Source: Protea cynaroides
Taxonomy: Eukaryota; Streptophyta; Magnoliopsida; Proteales; Proteaceae
Assembly: GCA_028583415.1 (NCBI GenBank)
Contig: CM053265.1
Location: forward strand, 25,428,830-25,492,829
Length of the DNA: 64,000 nucleotides
Direction: 5' to 3'
In this document: one piece after another, positions 10,285-20,115 of the stretch
Numbering within the stretch: position 1 is the stretch's first letter
How the letters are laid out: each line of letters begins with the position of its first letter
Program-made: the position numbers and the translations under genes
Notes under the pieces: generated by a model
The model's input: the letters and a program-made list of their open reading frames with translations, nothing else
Database searches by the model: none
What the model was told of the DNA's origin: nothing

Positions 10285-11541
10285 GATATGCCCTACTTGA
10301 TTGCAGTTAAAACATCTTAGTCCTTTTCCATTTGACTTTGGTTGTGGTGGGGCTGCTGAAGTGGTCTTGGCTGCAGCATTGAAGCCTTAGGTATGGAAGG
10401 GTTTAAATGCCTTGGTGTTTCCTCCATTGTAAGAATTTCCATTTGGCCTTTTAATACCCCTGTTTTGAGCAAAATAACTCTCTTTCTGGCTCAACTCTAT
10501 TACGCGAGCAATTTGTACAGCTTCATTGTAGACTTTCTTCTCAAGTCCCAGGACATGTTCACGGATGCTTCCCCTGAGTCCCGTGATGAACCTTTAGGTC
10601 TTTGTGTTTTCCTCTTGCATGCTGGAGGGTGCAAAGAAGAAAAGATCCTCATAATGCTGTTGATATGCATCCACAGTCATTTGCCCCTGATACAAACTCA
10701 GGAACTCTCTCTCCATAGAATCTCTAAAACTTTTAGGAAAGTACTTTTCAAAGAATGCCTCTTTGTATATACCCCAGGTCAGTTGGGTGTGCTTTGTTAA
10801 CAGGTAATTCCGTGTGGACTTCCACCAGTGGTGTGCATCACCTTTCAGCATGAATGTTGTGCACAACACTTTCTCCTCTTCATTCACCGTCATCATCGTA
10901 AAATTCCTCTCCATCTCATCAATCCAGTGTGCTGGCCACAACGGATCATCTGGCTTACCATTATACTCCTTGGGCTTCATCTTCAGAAAATGGTCAACCA
11001 GCCTGGAGTGGTCTAGCTGATGAGGAAGATAGGCCCCATACATATGTGGTTGGTACTGATAACCACCTTGAGCTACTTCAGGGTTCTGAACTTGAGACTG
11101 CATGATAGGAGTTTGAGGTGCATGGGGTACCGTATTACTTCCCCCTGGTACTGTGCTTGCCTGTCCTGCTGGCATCGGTGTCGTCTGTGCAACCAGAAAA
11201 GCCATGCCTATGGCAGCTTGCATAGTAGTTTGTGCCTGTTGTATTTGCTGCAGCTGTTGTGCCAAGTTCATTACAGCTGTAGCCAAGTCTGGAGGTGGAG
11301 CTGGCAGATTGGTAGGATTTGTCTGAACATTAACTACGGATGGTGCCATGTTCAGATTCTCCTGTATTTCAGGACATATATGGCTGTCTTCCCCCACAGG
11401 TGGTGGTGGTGGAATAGAGTTTTGGCTTTGCCTGGTTACTCTTCGTCCAATAATTTTTCTATTCTGATGATGGTAGTGCCTGTAAGTAATCATAGCACAT
11501 GTGAGGCAATCAATATAATTAGTCTCCAGTAAAAAATCCAA
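10285..11541 (-). pseudogene. Element A gag, main part
   Basis: The N-terminal half is low-complexity and rich in Pro and Gln (PAPPPDLATAVMNLAQQLQQ). It is followed by a retrotransposon gag domain with WPAHWIDEMERNF, DAHHWWKSTRNYL, FFEKYFPKSFRDSMEREFLSL and TVDAYQQHYEDL. A frameshift near 10600 moves to the frame FITGLRGSIREHVLG...VYNEAVQIARVIE and on to the zinc-knuckle start CFNCNQVGH. The start is uncertain. The 5' ATG at 11541 lies in an untypical leader (MDFLLETNY), and internal Met codons are possible. S1 separates it from its tail at 7916-8017. Confidence 0.85.
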
Positions 11542-11974
11542 CTAATCCATATCATTTTCAAAATTTTCAGATCATTCTGTCAAAAATACTGTATTTTCCA
11601 GTGTAGGGTCGATGGGAGGGTCGATCCTTATGCGACCCTAGGGTATGCGACCCTGGGAATTACTGTCAACTTACCGAGAGCCTAGGGTCGATGGTAGGGT
11701 CGGTATATGTCCGACCCTAGGGTCGACCCCTAGTTCTCTGTCAGATCACCGAGAGGCTAGGGTCGATGAGGGGGTCGGAGGTAGGGTCGCATGTTTTGGT
11801 CGAATTATGCGACCCTAGGACCTAAAATTAGGTTTTTAAACCCGATTTTGGATTCATTTTCCATTCTTTCTTCTGTTTTCCAACTCAAATTGTTTCTTTG
11901 AGTTGCTACAGTAACGACACCGACCTGTTTGGTGATTCTATCATACATTCGAGACTCTCATTCCTTCTCTTCAG
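11542..11974. promoter_or_regulatory. Divergent region between gag and aORF of A, with motif array
   Basis: gag runs left and aORF runs right from this region. Bases 11601-11822 hold about a dozen GGGTCGA/CGACCCTA units in both orientations, the same variant as in the A LTR. The right part would be the first, untranslated exon of aORF, ending at CTTCAG|GTGTGT (11974/11975). Confidence 0.5.
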
Positions 11975-12415
11975 GTGTGTTCTCTACTGTTTCATGTTTT
12001 TAGGGTTTCCTAACTAGAGTTTTGCCAATTATATTGTTTTCTTCAAATTAAAATTTTTCTAATCGTAAAAATTTCATTTTTATTGGGGGCTTTTGCTATT
12101 GGTCACCCAATGGATGAAAGCCCTCAAAAATATTTGAGTTTCATCGGTTGGTTGTCGAGAAACTTGAAATTTTCCATTTTTACCCTAATTTTTGATATTT
12201 TTCAAATTTATTGAAATTTCTTCGAATTCAATCTTTCTAGATTAAATTCTCAATTGTATGAACCTTGCAAGATGGTTTGGAACCTATGTAAGTCCTCCTG
12301 CCCAAGTATATGGGTGCAAAGTGAGGCTTTTGACCAATTTATGCCGTTATAATACCGAAATATTTGGGTTTTTCACCATTACTGAGCTATTATCTATTTT
12401 TCTTTATTTTGGCAG
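11975..12415 (+). other. Predicted 5'-UTR intron of aORF (A)
   Basis: Donor TCTTCAG|GTGTGT and acceptor TTTATTTTGGCAG|ATAAT lie 441 bp apart, the acceptor 5 bases before the aORF ATG. In H3 the aORF has the same layout with a 436-bp intron (58156-58591), and the two introns share blocks such as 'taagtcctc' and 'gaggcttttg'. Confidence 0.55.
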
Positions 12416-12420
12416 ATAAT

Positions 12421-13692
12421 ATGGCTCGTACCAAAGTACCTAGGGTTCACGACCAAGTTCGTTTCCGCTCTAACGAGGCTGAGGCTCAGTATGCTCATTA
12501 CGCTCATAAGAAAGTAGAGGGAGGTCGTCGTGTGGATTTGGCTAGTTTAGCCTTGTTCGATGTGGAGACAGTATTTGGTGACATGGGCTGGCTTCCCATG
12601 ATTACCTACAACGCCGGTTCCCGTCCGGATCTAGTGAGACAGTTCTATTGTAATCTCTAGGTGGTGGGGGATTACAATGACACTGAGATGGGTAGGGAGC
12701 TCAGGATCATGAGCTACGTCAAAGGAGTAGAGGTTTCCTTTGACTGCCAGCAGTTAGCGGACCTCTTGGGCATATCACATGACGGCCCCTTGGTATACTG
12801 TGCTCCCAAGGAGCCCCAGTTCTTTTCCTTGGAGATGCAGGCTGAGATAGACCGTCAGCTTATCAGAGAGGATCGCTGGGAGATGAAAGCGATCAACCTA
12901 TGTCCAGAGCCTCGGGTGTATTGTAAGATCATCCAGCACAATTTGATACCCTAGAGTGGACAATACGAGAGGATCTCCCAGTTGACCCAGTACTTACTTT
13001 ACTGTATTTGCACTAGGCAGCCTGTCTGCCTCCCTTATATTATTATGAGGACGATGATCTGTGCTATGCTGCCTGGTCAGATAGGCAACCTGCCCTATGG
13101 ACGTTTGATCACCCCCCTGCTTACCCGCCTAGGTGTTGATTTAGTGGATGAGAGGATTCAGGAGAAGACCTTCTCATCAGTTCTGGACTAGGAGGACATC
13201 TGTAGGATGGGCATGCGGGATGCTCAGGTCAGTGATGAGGAGAGGAACACTCTGGTGCATCCTTGTACTCGGGTGGAGGTGGCAGACGCTGAGGCAGCAG
13301 TAGCAGCAGCCGCTGGAGTAGGGGTTCACGGGGGTGATGCTGAGGATGAGGATCGTATGTACATGGATGTGGACTCCATACCTGCTCCATTACCTCTACA
13401 TTCTACTAGAGCTGGTCCATCTCAGACTCCTTCATGCATGGCTGGTCCTTTACGCCCACCATCTGATGATATGATGGGATTACTACGTGAGATCAGGGAG
13501 GCTCAGTGCACGATGGATTTGAGAGTGGAAGAGCTTCTAGATGCTCAACGTGTATCTGATCAGTGGATGGCTGCGTTGACAGCTAGTCTCCAGACGACCC
13601 AGACTCAGGTAGCCTGGTTGACTAGAGTCTACGCTAAGGACTATGACAGAGATCGCAAGGCACCGCCTCCTCCATCACCTCCAGCTCAATGA
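12421..13692 (+). pseudogene. aORF of element A (antisense passenger gene)
   Basis: A 423-codon frame on the strand opposite to gag-pol starts MARTKVPRVHDQ and ends PPPPSPPAQ. It has three in-frame TAG codons (12658, 12952, 13189) but no frameshift. At least one fits CAG to TAG, since the B copy has Gln there. The middle has the layout of the plant 'putative plant transposon protein' domain (Pfam Transposase_32, from memory): DLVRQFYCNL, VKGVEVSFDCQQLADLLGI, then CKIIQHNLIP, LTQYLLYCICTRQPVCLPYII and GNLPYGRLITPLL. Then come an Ala-rich acidic segment with DEDRMYMDVDSIP, a helical segment (MMGLLREIREAQ...) and a Pro-rich tail. It is not needed for known retrotransposition steps, and its role is unknown. 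Confidence 0.8.
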
Positions 13693-13724
13693 TGTATTTT
13701 TCTTTTATTATTCTTTTGTATTAT

Positions 13725-13755
13725 AGAGTAACTGTTCGGATTATGGACTGTACTG
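13725..13755 (-). other. Leader hairpin element of A
   Basis: The 'agtaactgttcggattatgg' core with 'actgtact' lies 33 bases beyond the aORF stop, at the same place as in H1, B, C and H3. The outer stem is weaker here. Confidence 0.5.
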
Positions 13756-13849
13756 TGCTTTGGATATGTATATAAACTTGCTTTTAGTTTGATGTATATA
13801 AAACTTGTTTCTCCCTTTATATGTGCATTATTCTCTTTCTTAATTTTGT

Positions 13850-13920
13850 CTCAAACAACACAGGTGTTTATAGTGTGTTTTTATTAAAGCTTTTAAATTT
13901 TATCCTAACTCAGTTCACGA
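13850..13920 (-). other. Conserved leader box of A
   Basis: Bases with 'caacacaggtg', 'gtgtgtttttattaaa' and 'tcctaactcagttcac' match the leaders of B (25565-25650), C (36570-36635) and H3 (56655-56730). It sits between the aORF end and the primer-binding site. In A the primer-binding site itself has been deleted. Confidence 0.5.
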
Positions 13921-13929
13921 ACTTTTGTC

Positions 13930-15298
13930 ACAATGTCATGTCCCCCCCTGATGCCCTACGATGTATTAGTTTTACTAAGGTAATGGTGATACGACGATGT
14001 TAGTAGACAAGACTTGAGTTGAGATAGAGCTAGAGTCTGGTGACCCAGACACACCATGATATCGCGTCCTCCCCCTGATGCCCCACTCACATTAAATACA
14101 CTAACCACACACAAACATTCACATGCCTATTCCTAACATCACCATCATCATCACGTTATAAATATATGAAATTAAATATGCATGAACAGTAATAGTAGGA
14201 ATATAAGATGACATGTTGAATGCACATACAATCATACAATCATAAAATCATACATGGTGTTGGCCTCAATAATCGAAAATAGTTTATTATTAGCCAATTA
14301 GTTTAGGTCTTGTTCCCTCACCTTTGCTTGAGTGTAGATCCTCTTTCAAGCTTTAAGAATCACCTTTATATCACTAGGAAGACTTAACAAATTGATAGAT
14401 TCTAATTAGAAATAAATTCCAACAATTTAAGCTTGCTGTAAAGCTAGGGTCGCAGGATGGGTCGCAGATATCTGAGACCCCAGGGTGTTGGGTCGGTCAT
14501 AGGGTCGGTTACCCATCGACCCTATGTGTGACCACAACATCCCTGGACTTCTCGAGAGCATGGGGTCAATCCTATAGTCTCGTAGATCCATTCTAAGAAT
14601 GTTCTATGGCTCATAACTATGATTTTTACACACTTTCCATTGCCTATGATGATTACTTTCATGGATTCCTTCGAAACTCATCCATGGGTAGATGATTTGG
14701 GTTTCTCCCAACCTTAACTTCTTCATAAACTATTCTTAGGGTCTTACATAGTTCATGAAGAATGTATTCATACCTTAGGGTTGCTGAGATTCATAGATTT
14801 CTCTGAATTCCATCTCTTTAGTTGTCTTCTCAAATTCTCCTTCTCCTCTTCTTCTCCTCCTTCTCTTATCTTTCTCTCACTATCAATTAGGGTTTCAAAA
14901 GGAGTGAAAGAGGCTAAGGGATGTCCTATTTATAGAGAAAATCTCCCAAAATTAGTCCCAACGAGTTTAGGAAAGGTTTCCTTTGAATTAGAAAAGTTTT
15001 CTAATTTCTGATTTCTGTCTGTCATCCTAGGGTCGATGCTAGGGTCGCAGAATCCGTCGACCCTAGGGTCTCAAGTCATCCGACCCTAGGACCTGAAAAC
15101 CATGGGTTGGATTCTGTTGAGGTGGGGGTCGACTCTACCTGTTTAGGCATGCGACCCTACCCTCTATTTTACTATTTTTGGGTCAATTTCATACCTGGTC
15201 TTGTGATTCTCTTCATGCACTTGGTCCATGTGGCTCGACCATGATAGGTAGACCTTGTACAAGGTGGTAAGACTGGTTAGTTCGGTATGGGTCTTACA
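13930..15298 (-). repeat. Truncated 5' LTR of element A
   Basis: This matches the 3' LTR from about 2990 to 4357 base for base apart from scattered changes. The LTR part next to the primer-binding site, about 830 bp including the mini-ORF, and the primer-binding site are missing. Its TATA box is at 14927-14936. It ends GGTCTTACA at the H1 junction. Confidence 0.85.
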
Positions 15299-15303
15299 AG
15301 TTG

Positions 15304-16382
15304 TGTCCACATCCATGTGGTTACTATCTTAGCTGTCCTCGTCCTCGCTGTCATCATCTCCATCATCAGAGTCATCCTTCTCATCGTCACTAGAAGATGG
15401 CTGTGACACCACATCCACTCTTCTGATGCCATGACTAATTCCTTCACCAGCCTTAGTATTGGCCCTAGCTACTACAGCCACTGCTGCTACTAATGCTGGT
15501 TTAGAAGGCTGCGCTGCTCTAGTTGGCTTACCTTATGACTCAAGAATGGGATCCTCTATGACGACATCACAAAGATGCATCCAAGCGATGGTATCCCAGT
15601 TGAACTCAAAAGAATCCTTCTAGTTCTCAGCAGCCTCTCCCTCCAGGCTCACTGTGAAGTGCACAAATATGTGGGTTAGGAGACGTCCATAAGGTAAGTG
15701 GCCATTTTGGGGCAAATGACTGAAGGTGTGAAGGATGGTGTGCATAATCAGGAAAGGGAGGCATACATGTCTCCTCTGCACTAGGCGGTTTGTCAGGAAT
15801 ATGCAGAATTGGTTCAGCTCCTCTCTATGACCAGATCATGGTATGACGTCATGCTAGATGATCTGACTGAGTAATCTAGGAGTAGGCTTGAAGGATGACT
15901 CCTTCTCTTCCTTTTTCATCCCTATCAGCTCTGGCTGGGTGAGCCCCTAACTCATCTACGTAAACTCACCCTTAATCATGCCCAAGGACTCCCTGGGAGC
16001 TCTATAGATGCACTCTCCATCTAGTGAGACATCCAGTATGGTTGCCAAGGAGGCAACTATCAGGGAGATGTCTACTCCCTTAACCCTTCTGGTCAATGTC
16101 AGCTCCCTTGTCTCCTCTTCCACCTGCTGGCCAAGACTGCAGAAGAAGTGGCATACCAGGTTGGGATAAGTGTCATCCCTGATGAGCATGGCCGATGTCT
16201 AGTCAAAGTGGTCAAAAGCATCATGGAGGCCAAATAAGGCCAGCTCCTCGAAATCTACATACCGGCCTGCCTCTATTTTGGCCTGGCCAAATCTCTCCTA
16301 GTTCCCATTAATAGGAAAGGAGATAGACCATAAAGCATCGAAACCCTGTGTCGCAGGCTTAACCTCTCTTTTAGGGGCCATG
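15304..16382 (-). pseudogene. H1 aORF, N-terminal part
   Basis: The frame starts MAPKREVKPATQGFDALW, right after a TTCCTTTTTCAG|GTACC acceptor-like site (about 16388). It contains NLVCHFFCSL, RRVKGVDISLIVASLATILDVSL and, after a frameshift, RRHVCLPFLIMHTI and GHLPYGRLLTHIF, then an Ala-rich stretch, an Asp/Glu-rich stretch and HMDVDTT, where A was inserted. It is collinear with the aORFs of A, B and H3 but strongly diverged, so the gene was already in this position in an old lineage. Several stops and frameshifts are present. Confidence 0.75.
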
Positions 16383-17161
16383 GTACCTGAAAAAGGAAGA
16401 CAGACCCTGGCTTAGCATGATAAATATACTATTTGAATAATGAGAAACATGATGAAGGAATTAACGACGTAATTTAACAAACATGAAGCTGGTAATGTTC
16501 ATTGTAAGGATACATGGGAATTTAGATGGACAATACAAGGGAAACCACTATTAACCCAGGTTCATTTTATAAATTTGGGGTGGAGGAAAGTCAGGATATT
16601 CCTAAATGAGATATTTATGCCACCCCTGCTCACTACGTTACTAAATAAAGGTTGTAAGGAAAAAGCCATGGAATTTTGACATAGGAGTGCAGTGAGGATG
16701 CAACGCAAAGTGGAAAGCAGATCATGACATCTAGGGTGACTGATTTGTTGTAACACCATGTGAGAATAGTTCTTCCCTAAGTGTAGTTGGTGTTGTCACC
16801 ATAATCTGGGTCTAGAACAAAACCCAATTGAGCAAGCCCAAATATGCTCAATGTAATTGCATAGGGGGATAACTCATTGCATGTAGTTGTGCACTATCCA
16901 ATTCAATGTGAAGCATAAATATGCAATGCAATAAGTGGGCAGATGGTAAGCAAAACAATGTCTTAGAATCACATAATGGGAAACTAATTCCACCAAGGAA
17001 TAATAGCATTGAGTTTAGTTACAAGTATATATGAGTGGAAACCGACTAGTTGGATTCTCCAAGCAGCCTCAAATTAATCAATCAACACCTCCAATAAATG
17101 GGTAGGGATGTTGCTATGGAGTTATAGTCTGACTAAGGGGTGGTAGAGGATTTTCAGATGG
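16383..17161. other. Unassigned, after the H1 aORF start
   Basis: The first bases look like the 5' intron end of the H1 aORF. Beyond that I see no gag, LTR or coding frame. The rest of H1 (gag, pol, 3' LTR) is not recognisable in this stretch. Confidence 0.4.
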
Positions 17162-17581
17162 CCAAATGGATTGTAAGGCCATTGCCCTGGTGGTATAAGC
17201 TGAGAAATTGATCTCAGTCATGCAATGATGCTACGAGTAAATATAGAAATTTTAAATGATAGAATTATAGTGGCTGGTCGGCCAAGGACTTGGTGCCACA
17301 CCTAGGTGGAGCCATTTCTGCCAAGGTAAGCATGAGGTACTGATGCTATGAATCAAGTTTAGGACAAGACCCCAAATGGATTGTAAGGCCATTGCCCTGG
17401 TGGTATAAGCTGAGAAATTGATCTCAGTCATGCAATGATGCTACGAGTAAATATAGAAATTTTAAATGATAGAATTATAGTGGCTGGTCGGCCAAGGACT
17501 TGGTGCCACACCTAGGTGGAGCCATTTCTGCCAAGGTAAGCATGAGGTACTGATGCTATGAATCAAGTTTAGGACAAGACC
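17162..17581. repeat. Tandem duplication, 210 bp x 2
   Basis: Bases 17162-17371 are repeated at 17372-17581 with almost no difference, from 'ccaaatggattgtaagg' to 'tttaggacaagacc'. The identity suggests a recent event in otherwise old DNA. No coding potential is seen. Confidence 0.9.
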
Positions 17582-17928
17582 CAATGGGCAGTCTGGTATG
17601 AGCACCAAGAAAAAAAAACCCATGGGCCCTTGGCTGAATACACCCTACCACTACATGATTGGCAACAAGGGGATAGGACTGATATGGGAGTTGCCTAATG
17701 TAGGTGCATGTTGACCGGTTGTCAATTGTAGACACCAAGAAACCAATACAAAAGTTAAACAACTATTGTGTAATGTGTTATGTGGACCTATAGTAACCAT
17801 AAGAGCACAAAAGGGGTTCTTTGCTGAGGAATCAGTGAAGCATTGATCGTAAATCTCTAAACACCAAAGCAATGGTCTACAAAATTTGTATAGATGTTAA
17901 AGATATTTCTTCTAAACCATAGGTTATA
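17582..17928. other. Unassigned, before LINE fragment
   Basis: I see no open frame of note. It may be a decayed part of the plus-strand LINE whose RNase H domain follows. Confidence 0.35.
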
Positions 17929-18417
17929 TGGCCAGTTACTTGGAAAAAACCACTAGCAAGTTGGTGGAAAGTAAACATAGACGGTTGTTCCCTTGGCAAC
18001 CCAAGAGATGCTGGCATTAGAGGAGTATTTAGAGACCACAATGGTAGAGTTGTTTTTGCATTTTTAAAATTTATAGAAAATGCTACCAATTACCAAGCAG
18101 AATTCAAAGCACCAATGAGAGGATTAAAGGAGGCAACTGGAAAGGGATTTGATAAATTATGGTTATAAATTGATTCAAAATATGTAATAGGATGTTGGAG
18201 AAATTCTACACTACCATGGTATTTAAAACAATAGTGGCATAATCTGTTTCATGAGTTATCCAATACTCAGATTCGGGTAACTCATTGTTTTAGAGAATCT
18301 AACGTAGTAGTAGACAGTCTACCCAAAAGGGCAGCAACAGAGATGATTTCTTCTACTTGGACAGCATGTCCTAACTTTATTGCTAGGGATGTAATATGGG
18401 ATGCATCTGAGAATTAG
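17929..18417 (+). pseudogene. LINE 3' fragment: RNase H-like domain (RVT_3 type)
   Basis: The frame reads WWKVNIDGCSLGNP, then GIRGVFRDHNGRVVFAF, the Glu-containing NYQAEFKAPMRGL, IDSKYVIGCW and ESNVVVDSLPKRA, the order of the plant RVT_3 RNase H domain at the C-terminus of L1-type LINEs. Two in-frame stops break it. It ends at a stop at 18415-18417, followed by a probable 3' UTR. A host gene with the same domain cannot be fully excluded, but no intron or other domain is visible. Confidence 0.7.
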
Positions 18418-18540
18418 ATATTTAGATTCAATATGTAATTTCTTTCTACTTCTTAATCAATGATAGGGTTTTATTAATGGTAATGCTGAAAGTGGAGTTT
18501 TTACTATCATTGATTTAATTGTACTTTTATTTTATCTCTA

Positions 18541-19689
18541 TAGTAATATAATTATTATTTTTTGGTAAAGAAAATAGAGTTATTATTTAGCCGTGTTGTA
18601 CACAAGGATGTCAGTCCAAAAATTTCTTGAATCTAGGGATCATAATTAAGCCAAACCATCGTACATGACACCGACAGGGCCCTCCTAACTAGGGAGTCAA
18701 AAGTGTTGTTATTCTCCTAAGAAACATAACAGAAAGTACAATGTGGAAAGTAAGACTGAAGAAATAGAATGTCATCAAGAATCATTGTGCACCAAAAATC
18801 AGAGATGAGATTCTTCCACAACAAATGATTTACTACCACTTGACAATCTGACTCAACCTGAAGCTTGTCAACTCCTTCATTTATCACTTTTAGCATCGCA
18901 GCCCGAATTGCCAATGCCTCACCGATAGTAGGATGAGAGAAAACACAAGGTTCCAAGAAGGCAAATAGTGGAGACCCGTAGGATCCTGACAAATGTAGCC
19001 CAATCCTCCAATCTCCTCCGAAACGTAACTTGGATCGGTATTAATAGCCATCCAGTACTAAAAACCGAGGACTCCAGTACAGGGAATACATGGGTATGTG
19101 TGGTCGATGGTGACAAATTGGCTACGTAATTTTGATAATTATGCTCTGCTATCTGGATGACATCCAATGGCTTGATAACTTTTCGGGCAAAGACCTGATC
19201 ATTACAGGTAAGCCACAGATGCCAAACAATAAAAGAACATAATGTTTGTACTGCACGGCTCTGTAATTTACTCCCATTGGGATAGGCTGACCAATTATTA
19301 ATCCACTCTAATATAGAAAACAAAGCAGATTCAGGTACTCTATAACCCAAACTACATCCAAACCACACAGATTGAGCAAAAGGGCAATCATGTAAGACAT
19401 GAATTACAATTTCAGCATCCAAACAACAACGAATGCATAGAAGGTCTATTAAAATGTTTCGATGTCATAAGTCAGTAGTTGTGGCCAATCCCAAGGCACA
19501 AGCATGCCATAAAAATGATTTAATCTTTGGTAATGTAGGCCATCTCCAAATCTTCCTCCATGTACTCTTTGGTATTGATTGACCTGTAGCGGTAGATGTA
19601 AATGGTTGTTATGTAGCTGTGGCATCCTCCATATTGGAGAGGAGATGATAAGCTGTTTTGATTGAAAATGTACCATCCTTACCCACCCC
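18541..19689 (-). pseudogene. LINE, minus strand: zf-RVT and RNase H end
   Basis: From right to left on the minus strand: FSIKTAYHLLS and WRKIWRWPTLPKIKSFLWHACA, the zf-RVT region, then EIVIHVLHDCPFAQSVWF. The RNase H-like part follows, with EALAIRAAMLKVINEG and LQVESDCQVVVNHL. The 3' UTR ends near 18541 in an A-rich tail (on the minus strand 'tttaccaaaaaataataatt'), as in many plant LINEs. Frameshifts lie near 18950-19000 and 19440. Confidence 0.75.
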
Positions 19690-20115
19690 CTATCAAACTA
19701 TCTTCTGATGGAAATAAGGATAATTTAATTTCCATTACTTCATAATTGGGCCTTGTTGTCAAACGTCGCATGGCATCTATTTTCAAAACCCACATCTTAT
19801 TGGGCATGGCTTATGAAATCTATATATTTTCCTTCTACTAACTTCCTTTCTGCTTTTATGGGCTCACATTCTAGTTGGGCTTGGAAAAGCATTATGGTAG
19901 GTAAGTAGGTGCTCAAGCACGGTCTAATATGGAAGATTGGTTTTGGTGATTGTATTGATGTCAAATCAAATAATTTGATTCCATCGACTGAGGGATTTCG
20001 TGTGCATTCTATACCCCCTCCACACTATAGTATTACAAAGGTGTTGCTATTGATTGATCTTGAAAATATCTATCTTGGAAGCCCAAACCACCTTATCCTT
20101 GGAATGAAATAAATG
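19690..20115 (+). pseudogene. Inverted LINE block between RT and zf-RVT
   Basis: On the plus strand this reads NWALLSNVAWHLFSKP, then SIYFPSTNFLSAFMGSHS, SWAWKSIMVGK and GLIWKIGFGDCI. In plant LINEs this segment lies between the RT thumb and zf-RVT. Both neighbours are on the minus strand and lack exactly this piece, so the block appears to be inverted in place. Confidence 0.65.

Larger units (their letters stand above)
2157..15298 (-). mobile_element. Element A: Tekay-like Ty3/gypsy chromovirus, minus strand
   Basis: The order read on the minus strand is a truncated 5' LTR (13930-15298), aORF (plus strand, 12421-13692), gag, PR, RT-RNase H, integrase-chromodomain, polypurine tract and 3' LTR (2157-4357). 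It is inserted in the H1 aORF. The flanks AGCTA (2152-2156) and AGTTG (15299-15303) differ by two transitions and fit a decayed 5-bp duplication, because removing one copy restores the H1 reading frame. A solo LTR (8018-10284) interrupts gag. Without it the element is about 10.9 kb. The 5' LTR front and the primer-binding site are gone, and pol has several stops, so it cannot be autonomous. Confidence 0.88.

Noticed and set aside
10393..11532. Plus-strand frames opposite the A gag (135 and 170 codons).
   Set aside because: They are shadows of the gag frame. They have no recognisable motif, and the minus strand has clear gag signatures.
17929..18417. A host RNase H-like gene.
   Set aside because: Two stops, no other exon and a neighbouring LINE of the same type make a LINE fragment more likely.
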